Notes: generated by a model not told the origin, from the letters alone. Positions 23,444 to 32,779 are shown, counted from the first letter of the stretch. The stretch: DNA of 64,000 nt from Pseudomonas sp. ANT_J12 (GCF_008370045.1 NZ_VOBN01000001.1:496001-560000), one strand, 5' to 3'. A program made the numbers and translations.

Positions 23444-24334
23444 ATGTCCTCGCGCGAAAACACCGGCATGGCCCTCGGCCTGCTCGGCGTCATCATCTTC
23501 AGCCTCACCCTGCCCTTCACCCGCATCGTCGTGCAGGAAATCCACCCGCTGCTCAACGGCCTGGGCCGTGCGTTGTTTGCGGCGGTGCCGGCGGCGATGC
23601 TGTTGCTGTGGCGGCGCGAGAAGTGGCCGACCTGGAAACAGGTCAAAGGCCTGACCCTGGTGATCGCAGGGGTGATACTCGGTTTCCCGGTGTTGTCAGC
23701 CTGGGCCATGCAAACCTTGCCGGCGTCCCACGGCGCGCTGGTCAACGGCCTGCAACCGCTGTGCGTGGCGCTGTATGCCGCGTGGCTGTCCCATGAGCGC
23801 CCGTCCAAAGCGTTCTGGGCCTGCGCCGCACTGGGCAGCGCGTTGGTGCTCGGTTATGCGCTGATCAGCGGCGCCGGCAGCATTCAGGCCGGTGATTTGT
23901 TGATGCTCGGGGCGATTGCCGTGGGCGGTCTGGGCTATGCCGAGGGCGGCCGGTTGGCCAAGGAAATGGGCGGCTGGCAGGTGATCTGCTGGGCGCTGGT
24001 GCTGTCGACGCCGCTGTTGATCGGGCCGGTGACGTACCTGGCGCTGCAACACCAGGGCGAGATCTCGGCCAAGACCTGGTGGGCGTTTGGCTACGTCTCG
24101 CTGTTTTCGCAGTTCATCGGTTTCTTTGCCTGGTACGCCGGGTTGGCGATGGGCGGGATTGCGCGGGTCAGTCAGATCCAGTTGTTGCAGATCTTCTTCA
24201 CGATTGCGTTTTCGGCGTTGTTTTTTGGCGAACACATCGAGCCGATTACCTGGCTGTTTGCGGGTGGGGTGATTGTGACGGTGATGCTCGGGCGCAAGAC
24301 CGCCATCAAACCCGCCCAAGTAGCCACAGCATAG
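23444..24334 (+). CDS. DMT-superfamily transporter (two EamA domains)
   Basis: A 296-residue inner-membrane protein with about ten helices in two EamA repeats (about residues 9-140 and 150-285), typical of the RhaT/YdcZ-like drug/metabolite transporters. Seen: GLLGVIIFSLTLPFTRIVV at the start, a VIAGVILGFPVLSAWAMQTL helix, and IQLLQIFFTIAFSALFFGEH near the end. The ATG at 23444 was preferred over a longer start at 23393 because the longer N-terminus is not hydrophobic. Substrate is not evident and neighbouring genes give no clue; it stands between repeats. Confidence 0.82.
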   Translation: MSSRENTGMALGLLGVIIFSLTLPFTRIVVQEIHPLLNGLGRALFAAVPAAMLLLWRREKWPTWKQVKGLTLVIAGVILGFPVLSAWAMQTLPASHGALVNGLQPLCVALYAAWLSHERPSKAFWACAALGSALVLGYALISGAGSIQAGDLLMLGAIAVGGLGYAEGGRLAKEMGGWQVICWALVLSTPLLIGPVTYLALQHQGEISAKTWWAFGYVSLFSQFIGFFAWYAGLAMGGIARVSQIQLLQIFFTIAFSALFFGEHIEPITWLFAGGVIVTVMLGRKTAIKPAQVATA

Positions 24335-24338
24335 CTCT

Positions 24339-24457
24339 TGTAGGAGCCAGGCTTGCCGGCGAAGGCGTCTTCAAAATCGCCTTCGCCTGTAGGAGCAAAG
24401 CTTGCTCGCGATGGCGTCCTCAAGATCGCTATCGCGAGCAAGCTTTGCTCCTACAGG
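24339..24457. repeat. A-family repeat with three arms
   Basis: A first arm (TTGTAGGAGCCAGGCTTGCC) is followed by TGTAGGAGCAAAGCTTGCTC and its inverted partner GAGCAAGCTTTGCTCCTACA. The second pair is a variant (CAAAGC for CGAGGC). The composite suggests two insertions. It fills the gap between convergent genes. Confidence 0.8.
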
Positions 24458-24467
24458 GGTGTGGCGA

Positions 24468-25682
24468 TCAGAGGTAGCCGTCGGAACGCAGCAATGTTTC
24501 CAGACAATGCTCGGTGATCTGATAGAAATCTTTCAACTCCTGAATCTTCACCAACAGCTGCGCCGGGTCCACCGGTTCGGCGCGTTTGACCGCCAGGATC
24601 ATCTTGTTCTTGTTGGTGTGGTCCAGTGAAATGAACTCGAACACCTTGGTCTCGTAGCCGCAGGCCTCAAGGAACAACGCGCGCAAACTGTCAGTGACCA
24701 TTTCCGCCTGCTGGCCCAGGTGCAAACCGTATTGCAGCATCGGCTTGAGCAGCGCCGGACTCTGGATTTGCAGGCGGATCTGTTTGTGGCAGCACGGCGA
24801 GCACATGATGATCGAGGCGCCGGAGCGGATGCCGGTGTGGATCGCGTAGTCGGTGGCGATGTCGCAGGCATGCAGGGCGATCATCACGTCCAGCTCGCTC
24901 GGCGCGACGCTGCGTACGTCGCCGCATTTGAACACCAGCCCCGGATGCTCCAGCTTCGCGGCGGCAGCGTTGCACAGGTTGACCATCTCTTCGCGCAGCT
25001 CGACGCCGGTGACTTCGCCTTCGGCATTCAGGGTGTTGCGCAAATAGTCGTGGATCGCGAACGTCAGGTAACCCTTGCCCGACCCGAAATCCGCCACGCG
25101 CACCGGTTTGTCCAGGGCCAGTGGCGAAGTGGTCAGGGCATGGCTGAACACTTCGATGAATTTGTTGATCTGCTTCCACTTGCGCGACATCGCCGGGATC
25201 AGCTCGTGCTTGCTGTTGGTCACGCCCAGGTCGGCGAGGAACGGCCGGTTCAGGTCGAGGAAGCGGTTTTTCTCGCGGTTATGCTCGGCGGAGGGCACTT
25301 CACGCAATTGCTGGGGTTTGCTCTTGAACAGCGAAGACTTGCCCTTTTTGCTGTATTCGAGCTGGGCTTCGTCGGTCAGGGAGAGTAAATGCGCATTTTT
25401 GAACGCCTCCGGCAACAGCCCGGCGATGGTCGCCACGCCTTCGGCCAGCGGGAAGTTCTTGGTGATGTCGCGGGTCTTGTAGCGGTAGACGAAGGACAGG
25501 CAAGGCTGATCCTTGACCGTGAGTTGCTTGATGATCAGCCGCTGCAAATCCACTTCGCTGCCGACGTACTTGGCCAGCACCAGTTTGATGAAGGCATTGG
25601 CGTCGAGGCTGGTTTGCAACAGGTCGATGAACTGGGCGTGATGATCCGGCGCGAGGCTGGCGGGAGTGGCGGTAGCGGACAT
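24468..25682 (-). CDS. SAM-dependent methyltransferase, Methyltransf_32 type
   Basis: A 404-residue protein whose C-terminal half is a class I methyltransferase of the Methyltransf_32 type. Motif I is VADFGSGKGYLTFAIHDYL (about residues 193-211), motif II EVTGVELREEMV, then MIALHACDIATDYAIHTGI and SPCCHKQIR, a block seen in RNA-modifying relatives. The N-terminal 180 residues (AEHNREKNRFLDL, MSRKWKQINKFIEVFSH) look like an RNA- or protein-binding domain. Substrate unknown; tRNA or rRNA is a fair guess. It is an isolated gene on the minus strand between repeats. Confidence 0.8.
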   Translation of the reverse strand: MSATATPASLAPDHHAQFIDLLQTSLDANAFIKLVLAKYVGSEVDLQRLIIKQLTVKDQPCLSFVYRYKTRDITKNFPLAEGVATIAGLLPEAFKNAHLLSLTDEAQLEYSKKGKSSLFKSKPQQLREVPSAEHNREKNRFLDLNRPFLADLGVTNSKHELIPAMSRKWKQINKFIEVFSHALTTSPLALDKPVRVADFGSGKGYLTFAIHDYLRNTLNAEGEVTGVELREEMVNLCNAAAAKLEHPGLVFKCGDVRSVAPSELDVMIALHACDIATDYAIHTGIRSGASIIMCSPCCHKQIRLQIQSPALLKPMLQYGLHLGQQAEMVTDSLRALFLEACGYETKVFEFISLDHTNKNKMILAVKRAEPVDPAQLLVKIQELKDFYQITEHCLETLLRSDGYL

Positions 25683-25799
25683 GGGGAAAACGGCCTCGGG
25701 CGGTGCGAATCGGGAATGGCGGGTATTTTAGGGGGGATGGGGTTCGGGAACACGCGGTTATTTGCTCAACGGCGTGATTTCTGAGGTTAGGTGAGCTTC

Positions 25800-25920
25800 T
25801 GTGGCGAGGGGGCTTGCCCCCGTTCGGCTGCGAAGCAGTCGTAAACCCGCCGACTTGGTATGACTGAAAGAATGCTGGGAGCGCTTCGCACTCCAACGGG
25901 GGCAAGCCCCCTCGCCACAA
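25800..25920. repeat. B-family palindromic repeat
   Basis: TGTGGCGAGGGGGCTTGCCC...CCGTT and AACGGGGGCAAGCC...CCTCGCCACA enclose about 70 bases; it ends 26 bases before the TPM protein stop. Confidence 0.85.
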
Positions 25921-25946
25921 TAATGTGGGTCAACTCCAGGGGGAAA

Positions 25947-26564
25947 TCAGCCCAACACCACCAACCGATTCGGCAATTCATTGCGCACCTGCGTCACCGG
26001 CACATGCACCTTGAGCAACTCGCCGCACGCCTCGATGCAGGTCACAAACCCCTGCAACGTCTGGCCCTGTTTCACCTGTTGGGTAAACGCCGCGACAATC
26101 CCTTCCCAGGTCTTGTTGTCCAGGCGCCTGGAGATCCCTTCATCCACCAGGATTTCCACATAACGCTCGGCTTCGCAGACAAAAATCAACATCCCGGTGC
26201 TGCCCACGGTGTGGTGCAGGTTCTGCTCCAGGAACTGCCGCCGGGCCAGGTTCGAGGCGCGCCAGTGACGAACCCGGCGCGGGATCAGATGCGTGGTGAT
26301 TTTCGGAATCCGGAACACCAGGCACAGCACGATAAAACTCGCCCATTGCACCAGCAACAGGCTGTGCAGGGTCAGCACGCCGGTCAGGTAATGCACGACA
26401 CCCGGCACCACCAACGCCAGCAAACTCGCCCACAGCAGCGGGATGTACACGTAGTCGTCGGCGCGGGCCGCGAGCACCGTCACCAGTTCGGCGTCGGTTT
26501 CGCGCTCGACCCGGGCAATCGCCTCGGCGACTTTGCGTTGTTCGTGTTCAGTCAGTAATGCCAT
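25947..26564 (-). CDS. TPM-domain membrane protein, helices inserted in the domain
   Basis: A 205-residue protein that aligns with the TPM (DUF477) domain but is interrupted. Its first part (VAEAIARVERETDAELVTVL) matches the first strand of the domain, then two membrane helices follow (about residues 38-88, LLWASLLALVVPGVVHYL and LLVQWASFIVLCLVF), then the rest of the domain resumes (TGMLIFVCEAERYVEILVDE followed by GISRRLDN). This is the last gene of a four-gene LemA-TPM unit, 28 bases after the preceding gene. The start at 26564 has only a weak ribosome-binding site. The family is linked to membrane-protein quality control and photosystem repair in other organisms; the role here is unknown. 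Confidence 0.8.
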   Translation of the reverse strand: MALLTEHEQRKVAEAIARVERETDAELVTVLAARADDYVYIPLLWASLLALVVPGVVHYLTGVLTLHSLLLVQWASFIVLCLVFRIPKITTHLIPRRVRHWRASNLARRQFLEQNLHHTVGSTGMLIFVCEAERYVEILVDEGISRRLDNKTWEGIVAAFTQQVKQGQTLQGFVTCIEACGELLKVHVPVTQVRNELPNRLVVLG

Positions 26565-26592
26565 GGTTATAAACGCTCGCTCATTATTATTG

Positions 26593-27351
26593 TCACCAGC
26601 CGCCCGACGAACCGCCGCCCCCGAAACTGCCCCCGCCACCGCTGAAGCCCCCGCCACCTCCACCGCCGCCACCAAACCCACCACCGCCGAAACCGCCTCC
26701 CGAACCACCGGAGCCGCCGCGACCGGCCGGCAGGATACCGAGCATCTGGCAGATGAAAATCGTCAGGATGAACAGCATCACCAGAAAGATGAACACGCCG
26801 GGGTGCCGTGAGATGAAATCGCTGTCCTCATCACCGCGCGGCTCATACACCGTGGAGGGTTCGTCCAGCGAACTACCGCCCAACACCACCAGCATCGCCG
26901 CAACCCCGTCGCTGATGCCCTTGCTGAAGTTGCCGGTCTTGAACGCCGGGGTGATCACCTGGTTGATGATCACCGAACTCTGGGCATCGGTCAGGCGATC
27001 TTCCAGGCCATAACCGACTTCGATCCGCAGCTTGCGCTCGTCACGGGCCACGATCAGCAGCGCGCCGTTGTTCTTGTCCTTCTGGCCGATGCCCCAGGCG
27101 CGGCCGAGTTGATAGCCGAAGTCCGCGATGTCGGTGCCCTGCAAATCCGGCAACGTCACCACCACCAATTGCTCGCCGGTGGCGGTTTCGTGAGCCTGGA
27201 GCTGCTGGGTCAACTGCTCGCGCACCGCCGGTTCGATCATCTGCGCGTTGTCCACCACCCGCCCGGTCAGCGGCGGGAATTTCAACTCGGCCTGGGCCGT
27301 GATCGCAACAACCCAGAGCAACAGCACCAGGCCGGATTTGAAGATTCCCAT
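26593..27351 (-). CDS. TPM-domain protein with glycine-rich tail (YgcG-like)
   Basis: A 252-residue protein: signal peptide (FKSGLVLLLWVVAITAQA), TPM domain (about residues 25-165: PLTGRVVDNAQMIEP, WGIGQKDKNNGALLIVAR, RIEVGYGLEDRL), one membrane helix (about 183-203) and a tail of glycine repeats ending GGSFGGGGSSGGW. The tail is probably on the cytoplasmic side. AAGAGG precedes ATG 27351. It is the third gene of the LemA operon. The final residues GGGSFGGGGxSGxW are shared with the preceding gene, so the end of the tail is under selection, possibly as a sorting or assembly signal. Function unknown. Confidence 0.85.
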   Translation of the reverse strand: MGIFKSGLVLLLWVVAITAQAELKFPPLTGRVVDNAQMIEPAVREQLTQQLQAHETATGEQLVVVTLPDLQGTDIADFGYQLGRAWGIGQKDKNNGALLIVARDERKLRIEVGYGLEDRLTDAQSSVIINQVITPAFKTGNFSKGISDGVAAMLVVLGGSSLDEPSTVYEPRGDEDSDFISRHPGVFIFLVMLFILTIFICQMLGILPAGRGGSGGSGGGFGGGGFGGGGGGGGGFSGGGGSFGGGGSSGGW

Positions 27352-27385
27352 CAGCACCTCTTCCTTAATTGTTCACCCCGGCGCA

Positions 27386-28342
27386 CTACCAACTGCCGGA
27401 AGCCCCGCCACCGCCAAAGCTGCCACCGCCGCCCGAGAAACGGTCCGAGTCCGAATCGGAACTCGAACTGCTGCTGGAATCGTCGGAGGTACTCGAGCTG
27501 CTGATCCAGCTCCAACTTGATTCCTGGTCAGCCTTCGGTTCCCGTCGTGGCGGACTGTCGTCATCATCGACCGGCGTGTATTTGTCAGACTCGGACGGAA
27601 AATATTCTTCCTCTTGCCACGATCTGAGAAACCCCACAATTGGAATCCCCAGAAAAACAAAAAAGAACACGAGCTTTACCCACCAACTCCAGTCAATCGA
27701 ATCCAGCCAGCTCCTTTCCACGGAACGATTGACCACCCTCGGCAGGTCGGTTGGCACAAGCATTCTTACGATCGATGTAGTCCCGGCAATGATCCCCGAT
27801 GAGTACAGATCATCCTTGAAATAGGGAACGATCGATTCATTGATGATAAAGCCGGCCCACATGTCATTGATCTGCGCCTCAAGCCCGTACCCTACTTCAA
27901 TCCGCACCTTACGGTCATCGCGCGCCACCAACAGCAGGACGCCATTGTTTTTGTCCTTCTGCCCGATGCCCCAATGCCGGCCCAGTTGCACACCGAATTC
28001 CTCGATGCTGTAGCCACCCAGGCTCGGGACCGTGACCACCACCACTTGATCGGTCGTGGCCTGTTCCAGTTGCTTGAGCATCTGCTCAAGGTAAACCACC
28101 GCTGAAGGTGTCAATAACTGCGCCGTGTCGACAACGCGTCCGGTCAGTTTGGGAAACAGACTGTCCAGGGGGATTGCCGTCGCGGGGGCCGGTTTGGGCT
28201 CGACCTGCGAAACGGGCTGCGATTGACGCAACGCTAACCCGTCCGTGGGTGTTGGAGCCTGTTGTTGCGCCATCACGGCGCAACTGGTTACCAGCCACAG
28301 CGACAGCAGCGTGCCTCGCAGCACGCGCTGTACGCCGCCCAT
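27386..28342 (-). CDS. TPM-domain protein with Ser/Asp-rich then glycine-rich tail
   Basis: A 318-residue paralogue of the gene below. It has a signal-like N-terminus (VLRGTLLSLWLVTSCAVMAQ), a proline/glutamine-rich spacer, a TPM domain (about residues 63-205: PKLTGRVVDTAQLLTP, WGIGQKDKNNGVLLLVARDD, RIEVGYGL), a membrane helix (about 225-243, WWVKLVFFFVFLGIPIVGF) and a tail that is first acidic, then a serine/aspartate run, then GGGGSFGGGGASGSW. The low-complexity serine tract is unusual for this family and may tolerate slippage. Its ATG overlaps the LemA stop by one base (TGATG), showing translational coupling. Confidence 0.85.
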   Translation of the reverse strand: MGGVQRVLRGTLLSLWLVTSCAVMAQQQAPTPTDGLALRQSQPVSQVEPKPAPATAIPLDSLFPKLTGRVVDTAQLLTPSAVVYLEQMLKQLEQATTDQVVVVTVPSLGGYSIEEFGVQLGRHWGIGQKDKNNGVLLLVARDDRKVRIEVGYGLEAQINDMWAGFIINESIVPYFKDDLYSSGIIAGTTSIVRMLVPTDLPRVVNRSVERSWLDSIDWSWWVKLVFFFVFLGIPIVGFLRSWQEEEYFPSESDKYTPVDDDDSPPRREPKADQESSWSWISSSSTSDDSSSSSSSDSDSDRFSGGGGSFGGGGASGSW

Positions 28343-28950
28343 CAGAATTTAACTTGCGGCGCTTTATCGGCATCCGGGCTGGTGGCTTCGAAGGTTTCGC
28401 GGATCGGCAAATCGCTGTACATCACGCTGTGCCACAGCCGACCGGGGAAGGTGCGGATTTCGGTGTTGTATTTCTGCACCGCGAGGATGAAGTCGCGGCG
28501 GGCCACGGCGATGCGGTTTTCGGTGCCTTCAAGTTGCGATTGCAGGGCCAGGAAGTTTTGGTTGGCCTTGAGGTCCGGGTAGCGTTCGGACACCACCATC
28601 AAACGGCTCAAGGCACCGGTCAGTTGATCCTGGGCCTGCTGGAATTGCTTGAGCTTTTCCGGGTTGTCCAGGGTATTGGCATCGACCTGGATCGACGTCG
28701 CCTTGGCCCGGGCTTCGATCACCGCGGTCAGGGTGTCTTCTTCGTGCTTGGCGTAGCCCTTGACGGTTTCCACCAGGTTGGGGATCAGGTCGGCACGGCG
28801 CTGGTACTGGTTCTGCACCTGGCCCCAAGCGGCCTTGGCCTGCTCGTCGAGGGTCGGGATGTTGTTGATGCCGCAACCGGTCAGCAGCGTGGTCAGCAGC
28901 ATCAGCGCCGCGACGTGCAGGCTTGAGCGATAGTTGAGTCGTACATTCAT
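28342..28950 (-). CDS. lemA: LemA-family lipoprotein
   Basis: A 202-residue protein with an N-terminal lipobox (LLTTLLTGCGINNIP, cysteine about residue 26), so it should be anchored as a lipoprotein rather than through a membrane helix as in many LemA proteins. The LemA domain is clear: AAWGQVQNQYQRRADLIPNL, VETVKGYAKHEEDTLTAVIE, ERYPDLKANQNFLALQSQLE, GTENRIAVARRDF and the closing YNTEIRTFPGRLW. LemA domains are all-helical and co-occur with TPM proteins in bacteria. GGGAG lies about 11 bases before the chosen ATG at 28950. It heads the unit LemA, TPM, TPM, TPM. It is not the gacS-type lemA. Confidence 0.85.
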   Translation of the reverse strand: MNVRLNYRSSLHVAALMLLTTLLTGCGINNIPTLDEQAKAAWGQVQNQYQRRADLIPNLVETVKGYAKHEEDTLTAVIEARAKATSIQVDANTLDNPEKLKQFQQAQDQLTGALSRLMVVSERYPDLKANQNFLALQSQLEGTENRIAVARRDFILAVQKYNTEIRTFPGRLWHSVMYSDLPIRETFEATSPDADKAPQVKF

Positions 28951-29189
28951 GTAGGTAGTGCTCCCGTGCACAATCCATTGAAAAACTGCCCGTAACCTTT
29001 GAACCAGGCTCTTGGGGCATAATCTGCCGCCGCCACTGGATTGCAGCGGAGCAATGGGCTAAAAGATGCCCCCAGTACAAGAAACGCGTCAGAAGTGTGC
29101 TGCATTTACCTGAACAACAATAGTCGCTCCCTAAATTTTGGCTGATCGGCGCGTATTCACTGCCGTTTAGGCCTTTGAGAAAACTATTC

Positions 29190-31481
29190 ATGAAGAAGCT
29201 GTGTTTGCTGGGCCTGTTCGTCAGCCTGGCCAGTCATCACGTATTGGCCGCCACGACACCCGCACCTCTGGAGAACAAGGACGCTTTCATCAGCAACCTG
29301 ATGAAGCAGATGACCCTCGATGAAAAAATCGGCCAGTTGCGCCTGATCAGCATCGGCCCGGAAATGCCTCGGGAGCTGATCCGCAAGGAAATCGCCGCCG
29401 GCAACATCGGGGGCACGTTCAACTCCATTACCCGCCCGGAAAACCGTCCGATGCAGGACGCGGCCATGCGCAGCCGGTTGAAGATCCCGATGTTCTTCGC
29501 CTATGACGTGATCCACGGCCACCGGACCATTTTCCCGATCCCCATTGCCCTGGCGTCGAGCTGGGACATGGACGCCATCGGCCGCTCCGGGCGCGTTGCC
29601 GCCAAGGAAGCCGCGGCCGATAGCCTCGACATCACCTTCGCGCCGATGGTCGATGTCTCCCGCGACCCGCGCTGGGGCCGCACTTCCGAAGGCTTCGGTG
29701 AAGACACGTATCTGGTGTCGCGCATTGCCGGCGTGATGGTCAGGGCCTTCCAGGGCCAGGGCGCCAACGCCGCCGACAGCATCATGGCCAGCGTCAAGCA
29801 CTTCGCCTTGTATGGCGCGGTCGAAGGGGGTCGCGACTACAACGTGGTCGACATGAGCCCGGTCAAGATGTACCAGGACTACCTGCCACCGTACCGCGCC
29901 GCGATTGATGCCGGCGCTGGCGGGGTGATGGTTGCCCTGAACTCGATCAACGGCGTGCCGGCCACGGCCAACACCTGGCTGATGAACGACCTGCTGCGCA
30001 AGGAATGGGGCTTCAAGGGCCTGGCGGTCAGTGACCACGGGGCGATTTTCGAGCTGATCAAGCACGGCGTCGCGGCGGACGGTCGTGAAGCCGCGAAGCT
30101 GGCGATCAAGGCCGGCATCGACATGAGCATGAATGACACCCTCTACGGCAAAGAGCTGCCGGGGCTGTTGAAGGCTGGCGAGATCGAACAGAAAGACATC
30201 GACAACGCCGTGCGCGAAGTGCTGGCCGCCAAGTACGACATGGGCCTGTTCAAGGACCCGTACCTGCGCATCGGCAAGGCTGAAGACGACCCGGCCGACA
30301 CCTACGCCGAAAGCCGTCTGCACCGCCCCGAGGCCCGCGATGTGGCGCGCCGCAGCCTGGTGTTGCTGAAAAACCAGAACGACACCCTGCCCCTGAAGAA
30401 AACCGCGAAGATCGCCCTGGTCGGTCCGTTGGCCAAGGCGCCGATCGACATGATGGGCAGCTGGGCCGCCGCCGGTAAGCCGGCGCAGTCGGTCACCCTG
30501 TTCGACGGCATGAACGCCGCCGTGGCCGACAAAGCCACGCTGATCTATGCGCGTGGCGCCAACATCACCAGCGACAAGAAAGTCCTCGATTACCTCAACT
30601 TCCTCAACTTCGATGCCCCGGAAGTGGTGGATGATCCGCGTTCGGCCAAGGACCTGATCGACGAAGCGGTGAAAGCGGCCAAGGATGCTGACGTTGTGGT
30701 TGCCGCTGTTGGCGAATCCCGTGGCATGTCCCACGAGTCGTCGAGCCGCACCGACCTGAACATCCCGGCCAACCAGCGCGAGTTGATCAAGGCGTTGAAA
30801 GCCACCGGCAAACCGCTGGTGCTGGTGTTGATGAACGGCCGTCCGCTGTCGATTCTCGAAGAGAAAGACCAGGCCGACGCGATCCTGGAAACCTGGTTCA
30901 GCGGCACCGAAGGTGGCAACGCCATCGCCGACGTGCTGTTCGGCGACTACAACCCGTCGGGCAAATTGCCGATCACCTTCCCGCGTTCGGTGGGTCAGAT
31001 TCCGACCTACTACAACCACCTGAGCATCGGCCGGCCGTTCACGCCGGGCAAACCGGGCAACTACACCTCGCAGTATTTCGATGACACCACCGGGCCGCTG
31101 TTTCCGTTCGGTTTCGGCCTGAGCTACACCACGTTCAGCGTGGAAGACATGGCCCTGTCGTCGACCACCCTGAACAAGACCGGCAAGCTCGACGCCAGCG
31201 TCATGGTGAAAAACACTGGCCAGCGTGACGGCGAAACCGTGGTGCAGTTGTACATCCAGGACGTGACCGGCTCGATGATCCGCCCGGTCAAGGAACTGAA
31301 GAACTTCCAGAAAATAATGCTCAAGGCCGGCGAACAGAAAGTCGTGCACTTCACCATTACCGAAGACGACCTGAAGTTCTTCAACGCCCAGCTCAAGTAC
31401 GGCGCCGAACCGGGCAAGTTCAACGTGCAGATCGGCCTGGACTCCCAGGACGTGACGCAGCAGAGCTTTGAATTGCTGTAA
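29190..31481 (+). CDS. bglX: Periplasmic beta-glucosidase, GH3 (BglX)
   Basis: A 763-residue GH3 enzyme, same length as E. coli BglX. A signal peptide (MKKLCLLGLFVSLASHHVLA) sends it to the periplasm. The N-terminal barrel (about residues 40-340) includes KHFALYGAVEGGRDYN and the nucleophile motif GLAVSDHGAI; the sandwich domain (about 390-620) includes KTAKIALVGPLAKAP and ESRGMSHESSSRTDL; a fibronectin-III-like domain (about 660-740) ends it. It should release glucose from beta-linked gluco-oligosaccharides. ATG 29190 gives the signal peptide directly; the open frame reaches a TTG at 29175 that only adds MRKLF. It has a weak ribosome-binding site and stands alone, divergent from lemA. Confidence 0.92.
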   Translation: MKKLCLLGLFVSLASHHVLAATTPAPLENKDAFISNLMKQMTLDEKIGQLRLISIGPEMPRELIRKEIAAGNIGGTFNSITRPENRPMQDAAMRSRLKIPMFFAYDVIHGHRTIFPIPIALASSWDMDAIGRSGRVAAKEAAADSLDITFAPMVDVSRDPRWGRTSEGFGEDTYLVSRIAGVMVRAFQGQGANAADSIMASVKHFALYGAVEGGRDYNVVDMSPVKMYQDYLPPYRAAIDAGAGGVMVALNSINGVPATANTWLMNDLLRKEWGFKGLAVSDHGAIFELIKHGVAADGREAAKLAIKAGIDMSMNDTLYGKELPGLLKAGEIEQKDIDNAVREVLAAKYDMGLFKDPYLRIGKAEDDPADTYAESRLHRPEARDVARRSLVLLKNQNDTLPLKKTAKIALVGPLAKAPIDMMGSWAAAGKPAQSVTLFDGMNAAVADKATLIYARGANITSDKKVLDYLNFLNFDAPEVVDDPRSAKDLIDEAVKAAKDADVVVAAVGESRGMSHESSSRTDLNIPANQRELIKALKATGKPLVLVLMNGRPLSILEEKDQADAILETWFSGTEGGNAIADVLFGDYNPSGKLPITFPRSVGQIPTYYNHLSIGRPFTPGKPGNYTSQYFDDTTGPLFPFGFGLSYTTFSVEDMALSSTTLNKTGKLDASVMVKNTGQRDGETVVQLYIQDVTGSMIRPVKELKNFQKIMLKAGEQKVVHFTITEDDLKFFNAQLKYGAEPGKFNVQIGLDSQDVTQQSFELL

Positions 31482-31507
31482 CACCGTGGGAACGATCAAC
31501 CCGTCCT

Positions 31508-31600
31508 TGTAGGAGCGAGGCTTGCCCGCGAAGAGGCCGTCACATTCAACATCTTCGTCGAATGTGATGCCGTCTTCGCGGGCAAGCCTCGCTCCTACAG
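31508..31600. repeat. A-family palindromic repeat
   Basis: TGTAGGAGCGAGGCTTGCCC...GAGGCC and its inverted partner, with the loop itself carrying TCACATTC/GAATGTGA pairing, so the whole 93 bases can fold as one long hairpin between bglX and convergent clsB. A short GTGGGAACGATC remnant of the D family precedes it at 31485-31496. Confidence 0.87.
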
Positions 31601-31620
31601 GAGGTCGTCGGTGTGGGTGG

Positions 31621-32778
31621 TTAGCCCCGCCGATCCAGCAGATTCACCACCACCCGATCCACCCAGCCCCACACCCTCTGCTTGATCCGCCGCCACAATG
31701 GCCGGCGTTGCCATTCCTCCAGGCTGACTTCCTGGCTCAGGGCAAAGTCCTTCTCGAAACTCGCCGCCACTGCCGCCGTCAATCCGGGGTCCAGCGCTTC
31801 AAGGTTGGCTTCGAGGTTGAAGCGCAAATTCCAGTGATCGAAATTGCACGAACCAATGCTCACCCAGTCGTCCACCAGCACCATTTTCAGGTGCAGGAAA
31901 CACGGCTGGTACTCGAAGATTTTCACCCCGGCCTTGAGCAGGCGCGGGTAGTAGCGATGCCCGGCGTAGCGCACCGACGGGTGATCGGTGCGCGGCCCGG
32001 TCAGCAGCAGGCGCACGTCGATACCGCGCGCGGCGGCTTTGCGCAACGAGCGACGGACTTTCCAGGTCGGCAGGAAATACGGCGTGGCCAGCCAGATGCG
32101 CTGCTGGCCGCTGTTCAAGGCACGGAACAACGACTGCAGGATGTCCCGGTGCTGGCGGGCGTCGGCATAGGCCACGCGGCCCATGCCTTCGCCCATGGAC
32201 GGCACACGCGGCAAACGCGGCAGGCCGAAATGCGAGGCGGGTTTCCAGGCGCGGCGGTGGCGGTTGGCGATCCATTGACGGTCGAACAGCAATTGCCAGT
32301 CGAGCACCAGCGGGCCGGTCATTTCCACCATCACTTCGTGCCATTCGCTGGTGTCTTCGCCCGGGGTCCAGAATTCGTCGGTCACGCCCGTGCCGCCGAC
32401 CACCGCCAGACGTTGATCGACCAGCAACAACTTGCGGTGATCGCGATAGAAATTGCCGACCCAACGCCGCCAGCTCAAGCGATTGTAGAAACGCAGTTCC
32501 ACCCCCGCCGCCATCAAGCGTTGGCGCAGGTTCAGGGTGAAGGCGAGGCTGCCATAGTCATCGAACAGGCAACGCACCCGCACACCACGCTCGGCGGCTT
32601 GCACCAACGCCTGGACCATCGCCTCGGCGCAGGCCCCCGCCTCCACCAGATACAGCTCCAGTTCGACCTGCTCTTCGGCACGGGCAATCGCCACCAACAT
32701 GCGCGGAAAAAACTGCGGACCGTCGATCAGCAATTCAAAGTGATTGCCTTCACGCCACGGAAATACGGCACCGGCCAT
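31621..32778 (-). CDS. clsB: Cardiolipin synthase B
   Basis: A 385-residue phospholipase-D-superfamily enzyme that joins phosphatidyl groups to make cardiolipin. Two HKD motifs are seen: YRDHRKLLLVD (about residues 113-123) and FLHLKMVLVDDWVSIGSCNFD (about 288-308). The layout with no long N-terminal membrane part and a basic C-terminus (RRPLWRRIKQRVWGWVDR) agrees with ClsB rather than ClsA. It follows the YceI gene by one base on the same strand and the two are likely co-transcribed. The gene for an exonuclease-like ClsB partner (ybhP) of E. coli is not next to it. Confidence 0.88.
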   Translation of the reverse strand: MAGAVFPWREGNHFELLIDGPQFFPRMLVAIARAEEQVELELYLVEAGACAEAMVQALVQAAERGVRVRCLFDDYGSLAFTLNLRQRLMAAGVELRFYNRLSWRRWVGNFYRDHRKLLLVDQRLAVVGGTGVTDEFWTPGEDTSEWHEVMVEMTGPLVLDWQLLFDRQWIANRHRRAWKPASHFGLPRLPRVPSMGEGMGRVAYADARQHRDILQSLFRALNSGQQRIWLATPYFLPTWKVRRSLRKAAARGIDVRLLLTGPRTDHPSVRYAGHRYYPRLLKAGVKIFEYQPCFLHLKMVLVDDWVSIGSCNFDHWNLRFNLEANLEALDPGLTAAVAASFEKDFALSQEVSLEEWQRRPLWRRIKQRVWGWVDRVVVNLLDRRG

Positions 32779-32779
32779 G

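Noticed and set aside
29184..31499. A 771-codon open frame on the minus strand opposite bglX
   Set aside because: It is a GC-rich shadow of a clear GH3 gene; its translation is low-complexity with many His, Arg and Gln and has no domain or start signal.
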